Shown here: positions 37,554 through 48,108 of the stretch, piece after piece
How positions within the stretch are numbered: the first letter of the stretch is position 1
Layout: each line of letters starts with the position of its first letter
Origin: Pseudomonas cannabina
GTDB taxonomy: Bacteria; Pseudomonadota; Gammaproteobacteria; Pseudomonadales; Pseudomonadaceae
Direction: 5' to 3'
Assembly: GCF_900100365.1 (NCBI RefSeq)
Contig: NZ_FNKU01000001.1
Span: forward strand, 2,356,001 to 2,420,000
Length of the DNA: 64,000 bases
Position numbers and translations under genes: made by a program
The notes under the pieces: generated by a model
What the model was told of the DNA's origin: nothing
The model's input: only the letters and a program-made list of their open reading frames with translations
The model's database searches: none

Positions 37554-39092
37554 ATGCGCTCTCTAACACTCCATCTGAAGATCCTGATCACTGCCCTGGT
37601 GACGCTGGGCATTGCGATCACGGCCTATCAGATACTGGCGCTCGGCATTCCGGTGACCGAAGACGAAACCGACGACCTGTGGAATATCGACGCCAAGGTC
37701 GAATTTGTCGCCAGCCCCAAGGATTCGGTGAAAATCCAGATGTTCGTGCCGCCGCTGGCCCACGATTACATCAGCCTGAACGAAAGCTTCATTTCGAATA
37801 ATTACGGGGTCAGCGTCAATCGCGCAGACGGCAACCGTCGTGTCACCTGGTCGACCCGCCGCGCCAACGGCAACCAGACACTTTATTACCGGCTGGTGCT
37901 GACCAAACGCTACAGCGGCGAAAAACCCAAAGTCAAAGGCCCGATCTTCCGCGACAGCCTGCCCGTCGGCGGGCCTGAGAAAATTGCGGCCGAAGCGCTG
38001 CTTGCGCCCATTCGCCAGCACTCGGCAGATGTCGAGACCTTCATCACCGAGGCAATCAAACGCGTCAACAACCTCAACGATGACAACGTCAAGCTGCTGA
38101 TGGCGGGCGATACCTCGGCGGCAAAGAAAGCCCAGATCACCGAACTGCTGTTGTCGATCGCGCACGTGCCGATGGAAAAAGCCCACACCATTCGTTTACA
38201 GGCAGAGCAGCCGCAGACCCCGGAGCTCTGGCTGCGCAGCTTCAATGGCAAGGAATGGCTGTATTTCAACCCGGACACCGGTGAAGCGGGTCTGCCGGAG
38301 GATCGCCTGCTGTGGTGGACCGGCGATGAAAATCTGGTCACGGCCGAGGGCGGCAAGAAAGTGCAGGTCACGTTCAGCCTGAACAACAGTGAAATGAACG
38401 CCATGCGCCTGGCCAAACTCACCGATGCCAGTACCGACTCGGACTTCCTGGCCTATTCGCTGTACGGCTTGCCGCTGCAAACCCAGCAGACCTTCATGAT
38501 CATGGTCATGATCCCGATTGGCGTACTGGTCATTCTGATCCTGCGCAACCTGATCGGCCTGCAGACACTGGGTACCTTTACCCCGGTGCTGATCGCCCTG
38601 GCATTCCGCGAGACGCAACTGGGCTTTGGTATTGCGCTGTTCACCGTGATTACCGCGCTGGGGCTGTCGCTGCGGTCTTATCTGGAGCATCTGAAACTGC
38701 AGATGCTGCCGCGCCTGTCGGTGGTGCTGACCTTTGTCGTGGTGCTGATTGCCGCGATCAGCCTGTTCAGCCATAAGCTCGGGCTGGAGCGAGGCCTCTC
38801 GGTGGCGCTGTTCCCGATGGTGATTCTGACCATGACCATCGAACGCCTGTCGATCACCTGGGAAGAGCGCGGTGGCAGCCACGCTATGAAAGTCGCCGTC
38901 GGCACGCTGTTCGCGGCGTCGCTGGCCCACCTGATCATGAGCGTGCCGGAACTGACCTACTTCGTCTTCACATTCCCGGCCGTGTTGCTGGTGCTGGTCG
39001 GTTTCATGCTGGCGATGGGCAGATACCGTGGTTATCGCCTGACCGAGCTGATTCGCTTCAAGGCCTTCCTCAAAGAGGAGAAAGTCAAGTGA
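37554..39092 (+). CDS. inactive transglutaminase-like domain fused to 7TM membrane domain
   Basis: A 512-residue inner-membrane protein. One N-terminal helix (LKILITALVTLGIAITAYQIL) is followed by a periplasmic part of about 290 residues with a transglutaminase-like fold lacking an evident Cys-His-Asp triad, then seven hydrophobic helices from about residue 320 to 495 (for example QTFMIMVMIPIGVLVILIL and GRGLSVALFPMV-type segments). It ends in a basic tail. The stop overlaps the GTG of the next gene. Placed between a retropepsin and an ATP-grasp ligase, it may be a membrane receptor or scaffold for a peptide. Confidence 0.85.
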   Translation: MRSLTLHLKILITALVTLGIAITAYQILALGIPVTEDETDDLWNIDAKVEFVASPKDSVKIQMFVPPLAHDYISLNESFISNNYGVSVNRADGNRRVTWSTRRANGNQTLYYRLVLTKRYSGEKPKVKGPIFRDSLPVGGPEKIAAEALLAPIRQHSADVETFITEAIKRVNNLNDDNVKLLMAGDTSAAKKAQITELLLSIAHVPMEKAHTIRLQAEQPQTPELWLRSFNGKEWLYFNPDTGEAGLPEDRLLWWTGDENLVTAEGGKKVQVTFSLNNSEMNAMRLAKLTDASTDSDFLAYSLYGLPLQTQQTFMIMVMIPIGVLVILILRNLIGLQTLGTFTPVLIALAFRETQLGFGIALFTVITALGLSLRSYLEHLKLQMLPRLSVVLTFVVVLIAAISLFSHKLGLERGLSVALFPMVILTMTIERLSITWEERGGSHAMKVAVGTLFAASLAHLIMSVPELTYFVFTFPAVLLVLVGFMLAMGRYRGYRLTELIRFKAFLKEEKVK

Positions 39093-40159
39093 TCGGCTGG
39101 TGGAAGACCTGGAAGGCGCTGGAGGCCCGCGGCATCATGGGCATCAACCGGCGCAACGCCGACTATGTGCTCAAGTACAACAAGCGCAGCCTGTACCAGA
39201 TCGTCGATGACAAGATCATCACCAAGGAACGGGCGATCGCGGCGGGCATTCACGTGCCGGAGATGTACGGTGTCATCTCTACGGAAAAGGAAATTGACAG
39301 CCTTGACGAGATCATCGCAGGCCGTAGCGACTTCGTGATCAAGCCCGCTCAGGGCGCTGGCGGCGATGGCATTCTGGTCATTGCCGACCGCTTCGAGGAG
39401 CGCTTTCGCACGGTGTCCGGCCGGATCATCAGCCACTCGGAAATCGAGCATCAGGTGTCGAGCATTCTGACAGGCCTGTATTCGCTGGGCGGCCATCGCG
39501 ACCGCGCGCTGATCGAATACCGGGTCGTGCCAGACCCGATCTTCAAAAGCATCAGTTACGAAGGCGTGCCCGACATCCGTATCATCGTGCTGATGGGCTA
39601 CCCGGTCATGGCCATGTTGCGCCTGCCGACCCGTCAGTCGGGCGGCAAGGCCAACCTGCATCAGGGCGCCATCGGCGTCGGCGTCGATCCGGCGACGGGG
39701 ATCACCCTGCAAGGCACCTGGCTGAACAGCATCATCAGCAAACATCCGGACACCGATCAGCAAGTGAATGGCGTGCAGTTGCCGAACTGGAATGGTTTCA
39801 TGAAGCTCGCAGCCGAGTGTTACGAGCTGTGTGGCCTGGGCTATATCGGTGTGGACATGGTGCTGGACAAGGACAAAGGCCCGCTGATTCTGGAACTCAA
39901 CGCCCGCCCCGGCCTGAATATCCAGATCGCCAATGATTATGGCCTGACGCTTCGTACGCAAGCCGTCGAAACACGACTGGAACAACTGGCCAGCGAGGGG
40001 CGTGTCGAGTCCGCCGAAGAAAGAGTCAGTTTCGTCCAGGAACTGTTCGGCCACATAGCTCAGAGCGTGAGTTCTGCTGACGCCCGGCAAACCTCCAGGA
40101 CAGACTCGCCACCAACACCACAATCCACGGCCACGCCCTCAAAACCTGAACGTCGATAA
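39089..40159 (+). CDS. alpha-L-glutamate ligase-like ATP-grasp protein
   Basis: A 356-residue cytoplasmic ATP-grasp enzyme of the RimK-like group. Nucleotide-binding blocks are FVIKPAQGAGGDGILVI and PDIRIIVLMGYPVMAMLRLP; the metal-binding C-terminal block is LILELNARPGLNIQ. Such enzymes join a carboxylate to an amine using ATP, often adding glutamate to a peptide. It starts with GTG inside the stop of the 7TM gene and its own stop overlaps the pabB ATG (TAATG), so all are in one operon. The last 40 residues are a Ser/Pro/Thr-rich tail with no domain. Substrate unknown. Confidence 0.85.
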   Translation: MIGWWKTWKALEARGIMGINRRNADYVLKYNKRSLYQIVDDKIITKERAIAAGIHVPEMYGVISTEKEIDSLDEIIAGRSDFVIKPAQGAGGDGILVIADRFEERFRTVSGRIISHSEIEHQVSSILTGLYSLGGHRDRALIEYRVVPDPIFKSISYEGVPDIRIIVLMGYPVMAMLRLPTRQSGGKANLHQGAIGVGVDPATGITLQGTWLNSIISKHPDTDQQVNGVQLPNWNGFMKLAAECYELCGLGYIGVDMVLDKDKGPLILELNARPGLNIQIANDYGLTLRTQAVETRLEQLASEGRVESAEERVSFVQELFGHIAQSVSSADARQTSRTDSPPTPQSTATPSKPERR

Positions 40160-41502
40160 TGCCCACCTGCTCGATACACCCCCTGCCCTACAGCGCCGAC
40201 CCGGCCGTGTTCTTTTCGCGGATCTGTGCGGCGCCGGGCGCGGTTCTGCTCGACAGTGGCAGACCGGTTGCCGAGCGCGGACGGCATGACCTGCTCAGCG
40301 CCTGGCCCTTGCAGAGCTTGACGGCGGCTGAAGGCGAAAGCGGCACTGCCTGTCTTCAGCGCCTGCGCGACAGCCTGGCATCGCTGGGGCATGCTGACTT
40401 GCCTGCCGACTGTACGCTGCCCTTTGCCGGCGGCCTGATCGGCTACCTGAGTTACGACTTTGGCCGACGTCTGGAGCCATTGCCCGACCGCGCCAGCGAT
40501 GACCTGCATCTGCCTGAAGCGCAGCTGGGGCTCTACGCCTGGGCACTGGTCAGTAATCATCAGGAAAAAACCAGCCAGTTGGTCTTCCACCCGGCGCTGG
40601 CCGACGCCGAACGTCTACGGCTGATCGACCTGTTCACGGCTGGTCATGTGCAGCCACACGCGTCTTTTTCGCTGAACCAGCCATTTCAGGCCAGTATCAG
40701 CGCGGCTGACTATCGCCTGGCTTTCGAGCGGATTCAGGCTTACATACAGGCGGGCGATTGCTATCAGGTCAACTTCGCGCAACGTTTTCAGGCGCAGTGT
40801 GCTGGCGATCCATGGGCGGCTTATTGCGCGTTACGGGCAGCCTGCCCGACGCCGTTTGCCGGGTATCTGGCGCTGTCGGGAGCCGATGCGATTCTGAGCC
40901 TGTCCCCGGAGCGCTTCGTGAAGGTCAGTTCAGGGCAGGTGGAAACCCGCCCCATCAAAGGCACCCGGCCGCGCGGTGCCGACAGCGCGCAGGACGCGGC
41001 ATTCGCCGAAGCGCTGCTCGCCAGCGAAAAAGACCGCGCGGAAAACCTGATGATCGTCGACTTGCTGCGCAATGACCTGGGCCGCAGTTGCAGGATTGGC
41101 TCGGTGCGGGTGCCGGAACTGTTCAGCCTGGAAAGCTACCCCAACGTGCACCATCTGGTGAGCAGCGTGACCGGCGAACTGGCCTCGGGCAACGATGCGC
41201 TGGACCTGATCGCCGGCAGTTTTCCGGGCGGTTCGATCACCGGCGCGCCGAAGATCCGCGCCATGCAGATCATCGACGAGCTGGAACCGACCCGCCGCAG
41301 CCTGTACTGCGGGTCATTGGTGTACCTGGATGTGCGCGGCGAGATGGACAGCTCGATTGCCATCCGCAGCCTGCTGGTCAAGGACGGACAAATCTCCTGC
41401 TGGGGCGGCGGCGGCATCGTCGCCGACTCGGACTGCGAAGCCGAGTACCAGGAAACCTTTACCAAGGTCCGGGTGCTGCTGGAGACGCTTGAGGCGCTTT
41501 GA
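40159..41502 (+). CDS. pabB: aminodeoxychorismate synthase component I
   Basis: A 447-residue chorismate-utilising enzyme that, with the PabA glutaminase, makes 4-amino-4-deoxychorismate for folate. Typical blocks: GDCYQVNFAQRF, PIKGTRPRG (the catalytic Lys of PabB rather than the Ala/Thr of anthranilate synthase), DLLRNDLGR, FPGGSITGAPKIRAM and GGGIVADSDCEAEY. It overlaps the ATP-grasp gene by one base, but family knowledge gives no functional link. Its 3' end faces thrH. Confidence 0.94.
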   Translation: MPTCSIHPLPYSADPAVFFSRICAAPGAVLLDSGRPVAERGRHDLLSAWPLQSLTAAEGESGTACLQRLRDSLASLGHADLPADCTLPFAGGLIGYLSYDFGRRLEPLPDRASDDLHLPEAQLGLYAWALVSNHQEKTSQLVFHPALADAERLRLIDLFTAGHVQPHASFSLNQPFQASISAADYRLAFERIQAYIQAGDCYQVNFAQRFQAQCAGDPWAAYCALRAACPTPFAGYLALSGADAILSLSPERFVKVSSGQVETRPIKGTRPRGADSAQDAAFAEALLASEKDRAENLMIVDLLRNDLGRSCRIGSVRVPELFSLESYPNVHHLVSSVTGELASGNDALDLIAGSFPGGSITGAPKIRAMQIIDELEPTRRSLYCGSLVYLDVRGEMDSSIAIRSLLVKDGQISCWGGGGIVADSDCEAEYQETFTKVRVLLETLEAL

Positions 41503-41534
41503 ACTGCGTCACTCGCTTGCAGCACTGTGCGCGT

Positions 41535-42152
41535 CTAAAGCACCAGATCCCGATTCGAGGCCTTGATGAATTCCTTCTTCAAATCCTCAAAGGTATGCAC
41601 CGCCGGAAACTGCGGAAACTCGCGAATCACGTTGTCAGGCGCGTGAAACAGGATGCCCGCGTCGGCTTCGCCCAGCATGGTGGTGTCGTTGTACGAGTCA
41701 CCCGCTGCGATGATTCGATAGTAGAGGCTCTTGAAAGCCAGTACTGACTGACGCTTCGGGTCCTTCTGACGCAATTGGTAACTGACCACGCGGTCGGTTT
41801 CATCGGTGATCAGCCGATGGCACAGCAGCGTCGGAAACCCCAGTTGACGCATCAGCGGCTGGGAGAATTCATAAAACGTGTCCGACAGAATCACTACCTG
41901 GAAGCGCTCGCGCAACCAGTCGACAAACTCCGCAGCGCCGTCCAGCGGCTTGAGGGTGCTGATCACTTGCTGAATGTCCGACAGCTTCAGACCGTGCTCG
42001 TCGAGAATGCGCAGGCGTTGCTTCATCAACACATCGTAGTCGGGAATATCTCGGGTGGAGGCGCGCAGGGATTCGATACCGGTTTTTTCGGCAAAGGCGA
42101 TCCAGATTTCCGGGACCAGCACACCTTCCAGGTCAAGACAGGCAATTTCCAC
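41535..42152 (-). CDS. thrH: phosphoserine phosphatase/homoserine phosphotransferase ThrH
   Basis: A 205-residue HAD-family enzyme. It dephosphorylates phosphoserine and can pass the phosphate to homoserine, which explains threonine prototrophy in thrB-less pseudomonads. The N-terminal CLDLEGVLVPE holds the nucleophile Asp; VVILSDTFYEF and AAGDSYNDTTML are motifs II and IV. The start is GTG at 42152 (read MEIACLDLEG), with GAGGAG upstream; this gives the exact family length. Divergent from cysH. Confidence 0.95.
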   Translation of the reverse strand: MEIACLDLEGVLVPEIWIAFAEKTGIESLRASTRDIPDYDVLMKQRLRILDEHGLKLSDIQQVISTLKPLDGAAEFVDWLRERFQVVILSDTFYEFSQPLMRQLGFPTLLCHRLITDETDRVVSYQLRQKDPKRQSVLAFKSLYYRIIAAGDSYNDTTMLGEADAGILFHAPDNVIREFPQFPAVHTFEDLKKEFIKASNRDLVL

Positions 42153-42292
42153 AGCACGCTCCTCACGAGTATTCACCCTCAAACGATGCGGCACTCTAGC
42201 CTTTGGCGACGGCCACTGAACAGTAGATTTTGTTACCATTGCCCTCATTACGAGCGCTTAAGCGCCACCTCTGGATTCAAGGAAGCCGCCTG

Positions 42293-43027
42293 ATGAGCCA
42301 ACCTTTCGATGTCGCCGAACTGGCGACGACTTATGCGAACAAATCTGCGCAGGACATTCTGAAGCTGGCCTTCGAGCATTTCGGTGATGAGCTGTGGATC
42401 TCGTTCAGCGGCGCTGAAGACGTCGTGCTGGTGGACATGGCCTGGAAACTGAACAAGAACGTCAAGGTCTTCAGCCTCGACACGGGGCGTCTGCATCCTG
42501 AAACCTACCGGTTCATCGAGCAGGTCCGCGACCACTACAAGATCGAGATTGAAATCATCTCGCCGGACCAGAGCAAGCTGGAGCCCTTCGTCAAGCAAAA
42601 GGGGCTGTTCAGCTTCTATCGGGACGGCCATGGCGAGTGCTGCGGGATTCGCAAGATCGAGCCGTTGCGTCGCAAACTGTCTGACGTCAAGGCCTGGGCC
42701 ACCGGTCAGCGCCGCGACCAGAGCCCCGGCACCCGCAGCGCCGTCGCTGCACTGGAAATCGACACCGCGTTTTCGACCGCCGAACGCACGCTGTACAAGT
42801 TCAACCCGCTGGCGCAGATGAGCAGTGAAGAAATCTGGGGTTACATCCGGATGCTCGAACTGCCCTACAACAGCCTGCACGAGCGCGGGTTCATCAGCAT
42901 CGGCTGTGAACCCTGCACGCGCCCGGTCCTGCCAAACCAACACGAACGTGAAGGCCGCTGGTGGTGGGAAGAAGCCACACAAAAAGAATGCGGCCTGCAC
43001 GCCGGCAACCTGATAGCGCGCGACTGA
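42293..43027 (+). CDS. cysH: adenylylsulfate (APS) reductase, iron-sulfur type
   Basis: A 244-residue assimilatory sulfate-reduction enzyme. The four cysteines of a [4Fe-4S] cluster are present as C116-C117 (GECCGIRK) and C205-x2-C208 (GCEPCTRP); the catalytic Cys is C233 in KECGLH. The cluster shows it uses APS rather than PAPS, as in P. aeruginosa. The start ATG at 42293 has AAGGA; 21 upstream codons are open but unlike the family. cysB, the regulator of sulfur genes, is convergent just downstream. Confidence 0.95.
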   Translation: MSQPFDVAELATTYANKSAQDILKLAFEHFGDELWISFSGAEDVVLVDMAWKLNKNVKVFSLDTGRLHPETYRFIEQVRDHYKIEIEIISPDQSKLEPFVKQKGLFSFYRDGHGECCGIRKIEPLRRKLSDVKAWATGQRRDQSPGTRSAVAALEIDTAFSTAERTLYKFNPLAQMSSEEIWGYIRMLELPYNSLHERGFISIGCEPCTRPVLPNQHEREGRWWWEEATQKECGLHAGNLIARD

Positions 43028-43032
43028 GGTCG

Positions 43033-43136
43033 CGAGCTGCAAGCTGGAGTCTGCGGGCGCCTACTTGCAGCTTACAACCCGAAACTTAAAGCTGCCTCTC
43101 ACGCTTTTACTTGCAGCTTGCAGCTCAAGGCTGCCC
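43033..43136. repeat. low-complexity GCAAGCTGC-type repeats between cysH and cysB
   Basis: Several imperfect copies of AGCTGCAAGCTG, CTTGCAGCTT and CTTGCAGCTTGCAGCTC in both orientations within about 100 bases. They can pair into hairpins and may act as a shared terminator for these convergent genes; no T-run is evident. Confidence 0.6.
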
Positions 43137-44120
<984 letters not shown>

Positions 44121-44257
44121 TCAAAGCAGATAAGCCCTATGGGCATCAGCGACGGTATATAACTGGATTAATGGTAGACGAATAATTCTAGAACTTTTTA
44201 TCACCTTTGTGAGGTGATCGCACGCTCGAATTCAACAAAACACCAAATTGACCTTCC

Positions 44258-44752
44258 TTACCTTCGCCCTTTGTTCAGCATGATAGGCACCATGTAGATC
44301 GGCACCTCGGAAAGCTGCAAAACCCTGGCAGCCGTACGACCAATCGCCCCCCCTTCCTCCACCCTGCGGCTGTGACTGCCGACCACCAGCAGGTCCACAT
44401 CCAGTTTCTGCGCCTGTTCAAGAATCACGCTGGAGGGCTCCCCCTGCATGACGCGCACGGTGCGGATGAAAGACAGGTCCTGATGACCCTCCCCCAGTTC
44501 CTCACGAAAGCCGTCAAGCATCCGTTGCTCTATCGCCTCCATGAAAGCACCCACGCCCTGGCTGTGCAGCTCAAGCAACGCATCCTTACCCAGATAACTC
44601 TGCAACACCGATTCGGCGAACAGCCCCATAGGCTCCACAACATGGATAACGTAAAGTCCGGCGTTGAAAGTCCGAGCCAGCGCCAACGCATGCTGCGTCA
44701 CGTAAGGCGCGTAAAGACCGAGGTCTGTGGCATATAACATCGATCGAACCAT
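44258..44752 (-). CDS. universal stress protein (UspA family)
   Basis: A 164-residue protein with one Usp domain. It begins MVRSMLYATDLGLYAPYVTQHALALARTFNAGLYVIHVVEP and has the ATP-binding signature VVGSHSRRVEEGGAIGRTAARVLQLSEVPIYMVP, close to G-2x-G-9x-G(S/T) but with a variant loop. A GGAGG ribosome site precedes it. Probable nucleotide-binding stress protein; trigger unknown. Confidence 0.9.
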   Translation of the reverse strand: MVRSMLYATDLGLYAPYVTQHALALARTFNAGLYVIHVVEPMGLFAESVLQSYLGKDALLELHSQGVGAFMEAIEQRMLDGFREELGEGHQDLSFIRTVRVMQGEPSSVILEQAQKLDVDLLVVGSHSRRVEEGGAIGRTAARVLQLSEVPIYMVPIMLNKGRR

Positions 44753-44826
44753 ACAACCTCCAAGACAACCGGAATGGCGGAGATTGAATCAGCTTAGCAG
44801 TGCATCCGCCGCTGCGATGGCGGCCT

Positions 44827-45747
44827 TCAGCGCTCGCCCGTCTCCAGCCTGACTTCGTTACTGATGCCGTGCGGAACATGCCCGGTCGCGACGACGTCAC
44901 GAGCCTGTTCGCAATGACCGGGCTGGTCATCGAAAAACACATCGGCAGCAAAGGCTTCCAGAAATGCCGACTTCTGCAAACCGCCCAGAAACAGTGACTC
45001 GTCCAGACGGATGTCCCATTCACGCAGCGTACGAATGACCCGCTCATGGGCGGGTGCCGAGCGAGCCGTGACCAGCGCGGTACGAATCGGGCAACTGGCG
45101 TCGGGAAACTCGCGCTGTAACCGATTCAGCGCGGCAAGGAACGGTTTGAACGGTCCACCGCGTAGCGGTTCGCGGGCCGACTCGCGTTCACTGGCCTGAA
45201 ACGCCGCCAGCCCGCCCGTCTGGTAGACGCGCTCCGATTCATCGGAAAACAGTACCGCATCACCATCGAAGGCGATGCGCAATTCAGCGCTGGCCGCACG
45301 TCGCGCACCGCCCGACAGAATGGTTGCGGCGGCAAATCCGGCATCCAGCGCGCTGCGCACGTCTTCTGCGTGTGTCGACAGGAACAGATGACAACCAAAC
45401 GCCGCGAGATAGGGGTACGGACTGCGCCCGCCCGCGAACGCAGCGCGCGTGATGTCCAGCCCGTAATGCTGAATCGAATTGAATACCCGCAGGCCGGTGT
45501 CGGCACTGTTGCGCGAGACCAGCACCACCTCGACCCGCGCCTGGCCGAGACTGGCGTTGAGGCTCAGCAGTTTTTCCACCAGCGGGAACGCATCGCCCTG
45601 CTCGAGCACTTCGTCCTCGTGCTCGATCTGATACTTGCGGTAGGCCTCGACGCCGTCAGCCATGTAAACCGCGTGGCTGTCGCGCAGATCGAACAGCGCC
45701 CGCGATGAAATAGCCAGCACCAGCTTGTGGTCGTTACTTTCCGCCAT
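44827..45747 (-). CDS. cytosolic 5'-nucleotidase (NT5C1-like family)
   Basis: A 306-residue protein of the 5'-nucleotidase family PF06189, related to animal cytosolic nucleotidase IA. Recognised from LVLAISSRALFDLRDSHAVY, EVVLVSRNSADTGLRVFNSI, GLDITRAAFAGGRSPYPYL and AFDGDAVLFSDESERVYQ, the last with HAD-type Asp residues, and the C-terminal VFFDDQPGHC. It would dephosphorylate purine or pyrimidine nucleoside monophosphates. Start MAESNDHKLV with GAGGG upstream, 19 bases after panE-like gene's stop, so the two form one unit. Confidence 0.88.
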   Translation of the reverse strand: MAESNDHKLVLAISSRALFDLRDSHAVYMADGVEAYRKYQIEHEDEVLEQGDAFPLVEKLLSLNASLGQARVEVVLVSRNSADTGLRVFNSIQHYGLDITRAAFAGGRSPYPYLAAFGCHLFLSTHAEDVRSALDAGFAAATILSGGARRAASAELRIAFDGDAVLFSDESERVYQTGGLAAFQASERESAREPLRGGPFKPFLAALNRLQREFPDASCPIRTALVTARSAPAHERVIRTLREWDIRLDESLFLGGLQKSAFLEAFAADVFFDDQPGHCEQARDVVATGHVPHGISNEVRLETGER

Positions 45748-45766
45748 GAACTTTCCCTCTTTATAT

Positions 45767-46723
45767 TCAGCGACGACTGCGATCGATAAATCCCAGCGCC
45801 TGATACAACGTGCGCACCCGCGGCATGTAGCAACCCGCCGCAAGCGCTGCGGCCAGCGGCCGGGCGTAGATGGCTTGCAGCTCCAGCGGGCGGCGCTCGA
45901 CCAGATCGTGGTACATGCTCGGTCTGTAGTCCGGCATGCTTTCGGTCACCGAAAACAGCTGTTCCGCGAAGCCTGCCGGCAATGCATGGCCACAGGCTTC
46001 GGCGCCTTGCACTACCTCATCCATCAAGGCCCTGACCAGCGCCCGGCTGTCGGGATCGGCCATCAGCTCGCGGGTACCCGTCTGCAACAACGCGGCCAGC
46101 CCGTTGTAGGGCACGTTCCAGACCAGCTTGCGCCAACGCGCCTGTTGCAGATTTTCCATGGTATGCGCTTCGACATCAGAGGCCCGGAACAACTCGGCAC
46201 AGGCCTCGACAATGGCCAGACGTCCGGCGTCATCGGCCGCCGGACCGCTGTGATAACCCACGCTGACCGCGCCAAAGGCCTGATGCACCACGTTGCCGGG
46301 AGCGACCCGGTGCACGCAAATGAAACACAATCCGCCTAATATATGCAGGCTGTCGGGCAGTACCGCACGCAACTCGTCTTCGACAGCCAGACCGTTCTGC
46401 AACAGCAGCACCTTTGCATCTGGCGCGGCTGCTTGCTGGATGATCGGCCCCAATGCCGCATTGCCGGTGCTTTTGGTGCCGACCAGCAACCAGTCGCACG
46501 GCGGCATGTCGGCGGCGGCGGAATAGGCTTTGACGGGCTTGAGGTGCAGTTCGCCATGTACGGCGCTGCTGATCTGTAGCCCGTCGCTTGCTACCGCTTC
46601 GAACTCGCTGCGCAACAGAAAATGCACGTCGAACCCGGCGCGCGCCAGCATCAGGCCGTAAAAACCGCCGATGGCACCGGTACCGATGATGCCGATTCGT
46701 GGCTGCTCTGGATGGACACTCAT
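45767..46723 (-). CDS. 2-dehydropantoate 2-reductase (ketopantoate reductase family)
   Basis: A 318-residue NADPH-dependent reductase. The Rossmann motif is IGIIGTGAIGGFYGLMLARAG. The catalytic Lys is in ARWRKLVWNVPYNGL and the substrate Glu/Ser region in RRPLELQAIY. It would make pantoate from ketopantoate for coenzyme A. Pseudomonads carry several paralogues, and I cannot say that this copy is the main PanE, so no symbol is given. It lies upstream of the nucleotidase gene on the same strand. Confidence 0.88.
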   Translation of the reverse strand: MSVHPEQPRIGIIGTGAIGGFYGLMLARAGFDVHFLLRSEFEAVASDGLQISSAVHGELHLKPVKAYSAAADMPPCDWLLVGTKSTGNAALGPIIQQAAAPDAKVLLLQNGLAVEDELRAVLPDSLHILGGLCFICVHRVAPGNVVHQAFGAVSVGYHSGPAADDAGRLAIVEACAELFRASDVEAHTMENLQQARWRKLVWNVPYNGLAALLQTGTRELMADPDSRALVRALMDEVVQGAEACGHALPAGFAEQLFSVTESMPDYRPSMYHDLVERRPLELQAIYARPLAAALAAGCYMPRVRTLYQALGFIDRSRR

Positions 46724-46950
46724 AACGTCTCTCTCGGCTGTCTGTGTGTTTCAGGGTGCGGCGTACACTATCCGTCGCAGCGCATCGTGTTGCAAATACC
46801 GATGCGCACAATGGCCGTCGACTCGTTTACTTATTGTCGAACAGCGCGATAACGCGCTAAGGTTCGGCTCCCCGCTGCGCTCAAACCTGCTGGGCCCCGC
46901 CGCACGGGGGACCGTTGGCGGCCAGTACCCGCGACCTGATGAGTAACACG

Positions 46951-48027
46951 ATGGCTGATTTACCGATTAATGACCTCAACGTTGCGTCCAACGAGACACT
47001 GATCACGCCGGATCAGCTCAAGCGCGACATCCCGCTGACCGATGCTGCCCTGCGCACCGTCAGCCAGGGCCGCGAAGTGATTCGCAACATTCTTGATGGC
47101 AACGACCACCGCCTGTTCATCGTGATCGGCCCCTGCTCGATCCATGATCTCAAGGCTGCCAAAGAATACGCCGAGCGCCTCAAAACGCTGGCGGCTGAAG
47201 TCTCCGACACCCTGTATCTGGTCATGCGCGTCTACTTCGAAAAGCCCCGCACCACGGTTGGCTGGAAGGGCCTGATCAACGATCCGTATCTGGACGACTC
47301 GTTCAAGATCCAGGACGGCCTGCACATCGGTCGTCAATTGCTGCTGGACCTCGCGGAAATGGGCCTGCCTACCGCAACCGAAGCGCTGGACCCGATTTCG
47401 CCACAGTACCTGCAAGACCTGATCAGCTGGTCGGCCATCGGCGCGCGCACCACCGAATCCCAGACCCACCGCGAAATGGCCTCCGGCCTGTCCTCGGCAG
47501 TCGGTTTCAAGAACGGCACCGATGGCGGCCTGACCGTTGCGATCAATGCCTTGCAGTCGGTCTCCAGCCCGCATCGTTTCCTGGGTATCAATCAGGAAGG
47601 CGGCGTATCGATCGTGACCACCAAAGGCAATGCCTATGGTCACGTGGTGTTGCGCGGCGGCAATGGCAAGCCCAACTACGACTCGGTCAGCGTTGCGCTC
47701 TGCGAACAGGCCTTGAACAAGGCAGGTATTCGCCCGAACATCATGGTCGATTGCAGCCACGCCAACTCCAACAAGGACCCGGCCCTGCAACCGCTGGTGA
47801 TGGAAAACGTCGCCAACCAGATTCTGGAAGGTAACGAGTCGATCATCGGTCTGATGGTCGAGAGCCATTTGAACTGGGGTTGTCAGTCGATTCCGAAGGA
47901 CCTGTCGGAGTTGCAGTACGGAGTATCGATTACCGATGCCTGCATCGACTGGGAAAGCACGGAAAAAACCCTGCGCAGCATGCACGCCAAGCTCAAGGGC
48001 GTGCTGCCGGCGCGCAAGCGCAGGTAA
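46951..48027 (+). CDS. 3-deoxy-7-phosphoheptulonate synthase (DAHP synthase, AroF/G type)
   Basis: A 358-residue class I enzyme joining PEP and erythrose 4-phosphate at the entry of the shikimate pathway. Motifs: FIVIGPCSIHD (metal Cys), RVYFEKPRTTVGWKGLIND, IGARTTESQTHREMASGLS and MVDCSHANSNKD. I set the start at MADLPINDLNV by comparison with the P. aeruginosa paralogue; MSNT four codons upstream is also possible, and neither has a strong ribosome site. Which aromatic amino acid inhibits it is not clear from sequence. A perfect terminator follows. Confidence 0.93.
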   Translation: MADLPINDLNVASNETLITPDQLKRDIPLTDAALRTVSQGREVIRNILDGNDHRLFIVIGPCSIHDLKAAKEYAERLKTLAAEVSDTLYLVMRVYFEKPRTTVGWKGLINDPYLDDSFKIQDGLHIGRQLLLDLAEMGLPTATEALDPISPQYLQDLISWSAIGARTTESQTHREMASGLSSAVGFKNGTDGGLTVAINALQSVSSPHRFLGINQEGGVSIVTTKGNAYGHVVLRGGNGKPNYDSVSVALCEQALNKAGIRPNIMVDCSHANSNKDPALQPLVMENVANQILEGNESIIGLMVESHLNWGCQSIPKDLSELQYGVSITDACIDWESTEKTLRSMHAKLKGVLPARKRR

Positions 48028-48059
48028 TGGCTTGATCGGGCATCGCGCAGTCACGAAAA

Positions 48060-48084
48060 CGCCGGGCAATTGCCCGGCGTTTTT
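48060..48084. terminator. terminator between DAHP synthase and acetyltransferase genes
   Basis: A 20-base palindrome CGCCGGGCAATTGCCCGGCG followed by five T rightward and preceded by four A, so it can stop both convergent transcripts. Confidence 0.92.
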
Positions 48085-48108
48085 CATGTTGCTGGTGTTA
48101 GCGACCCA

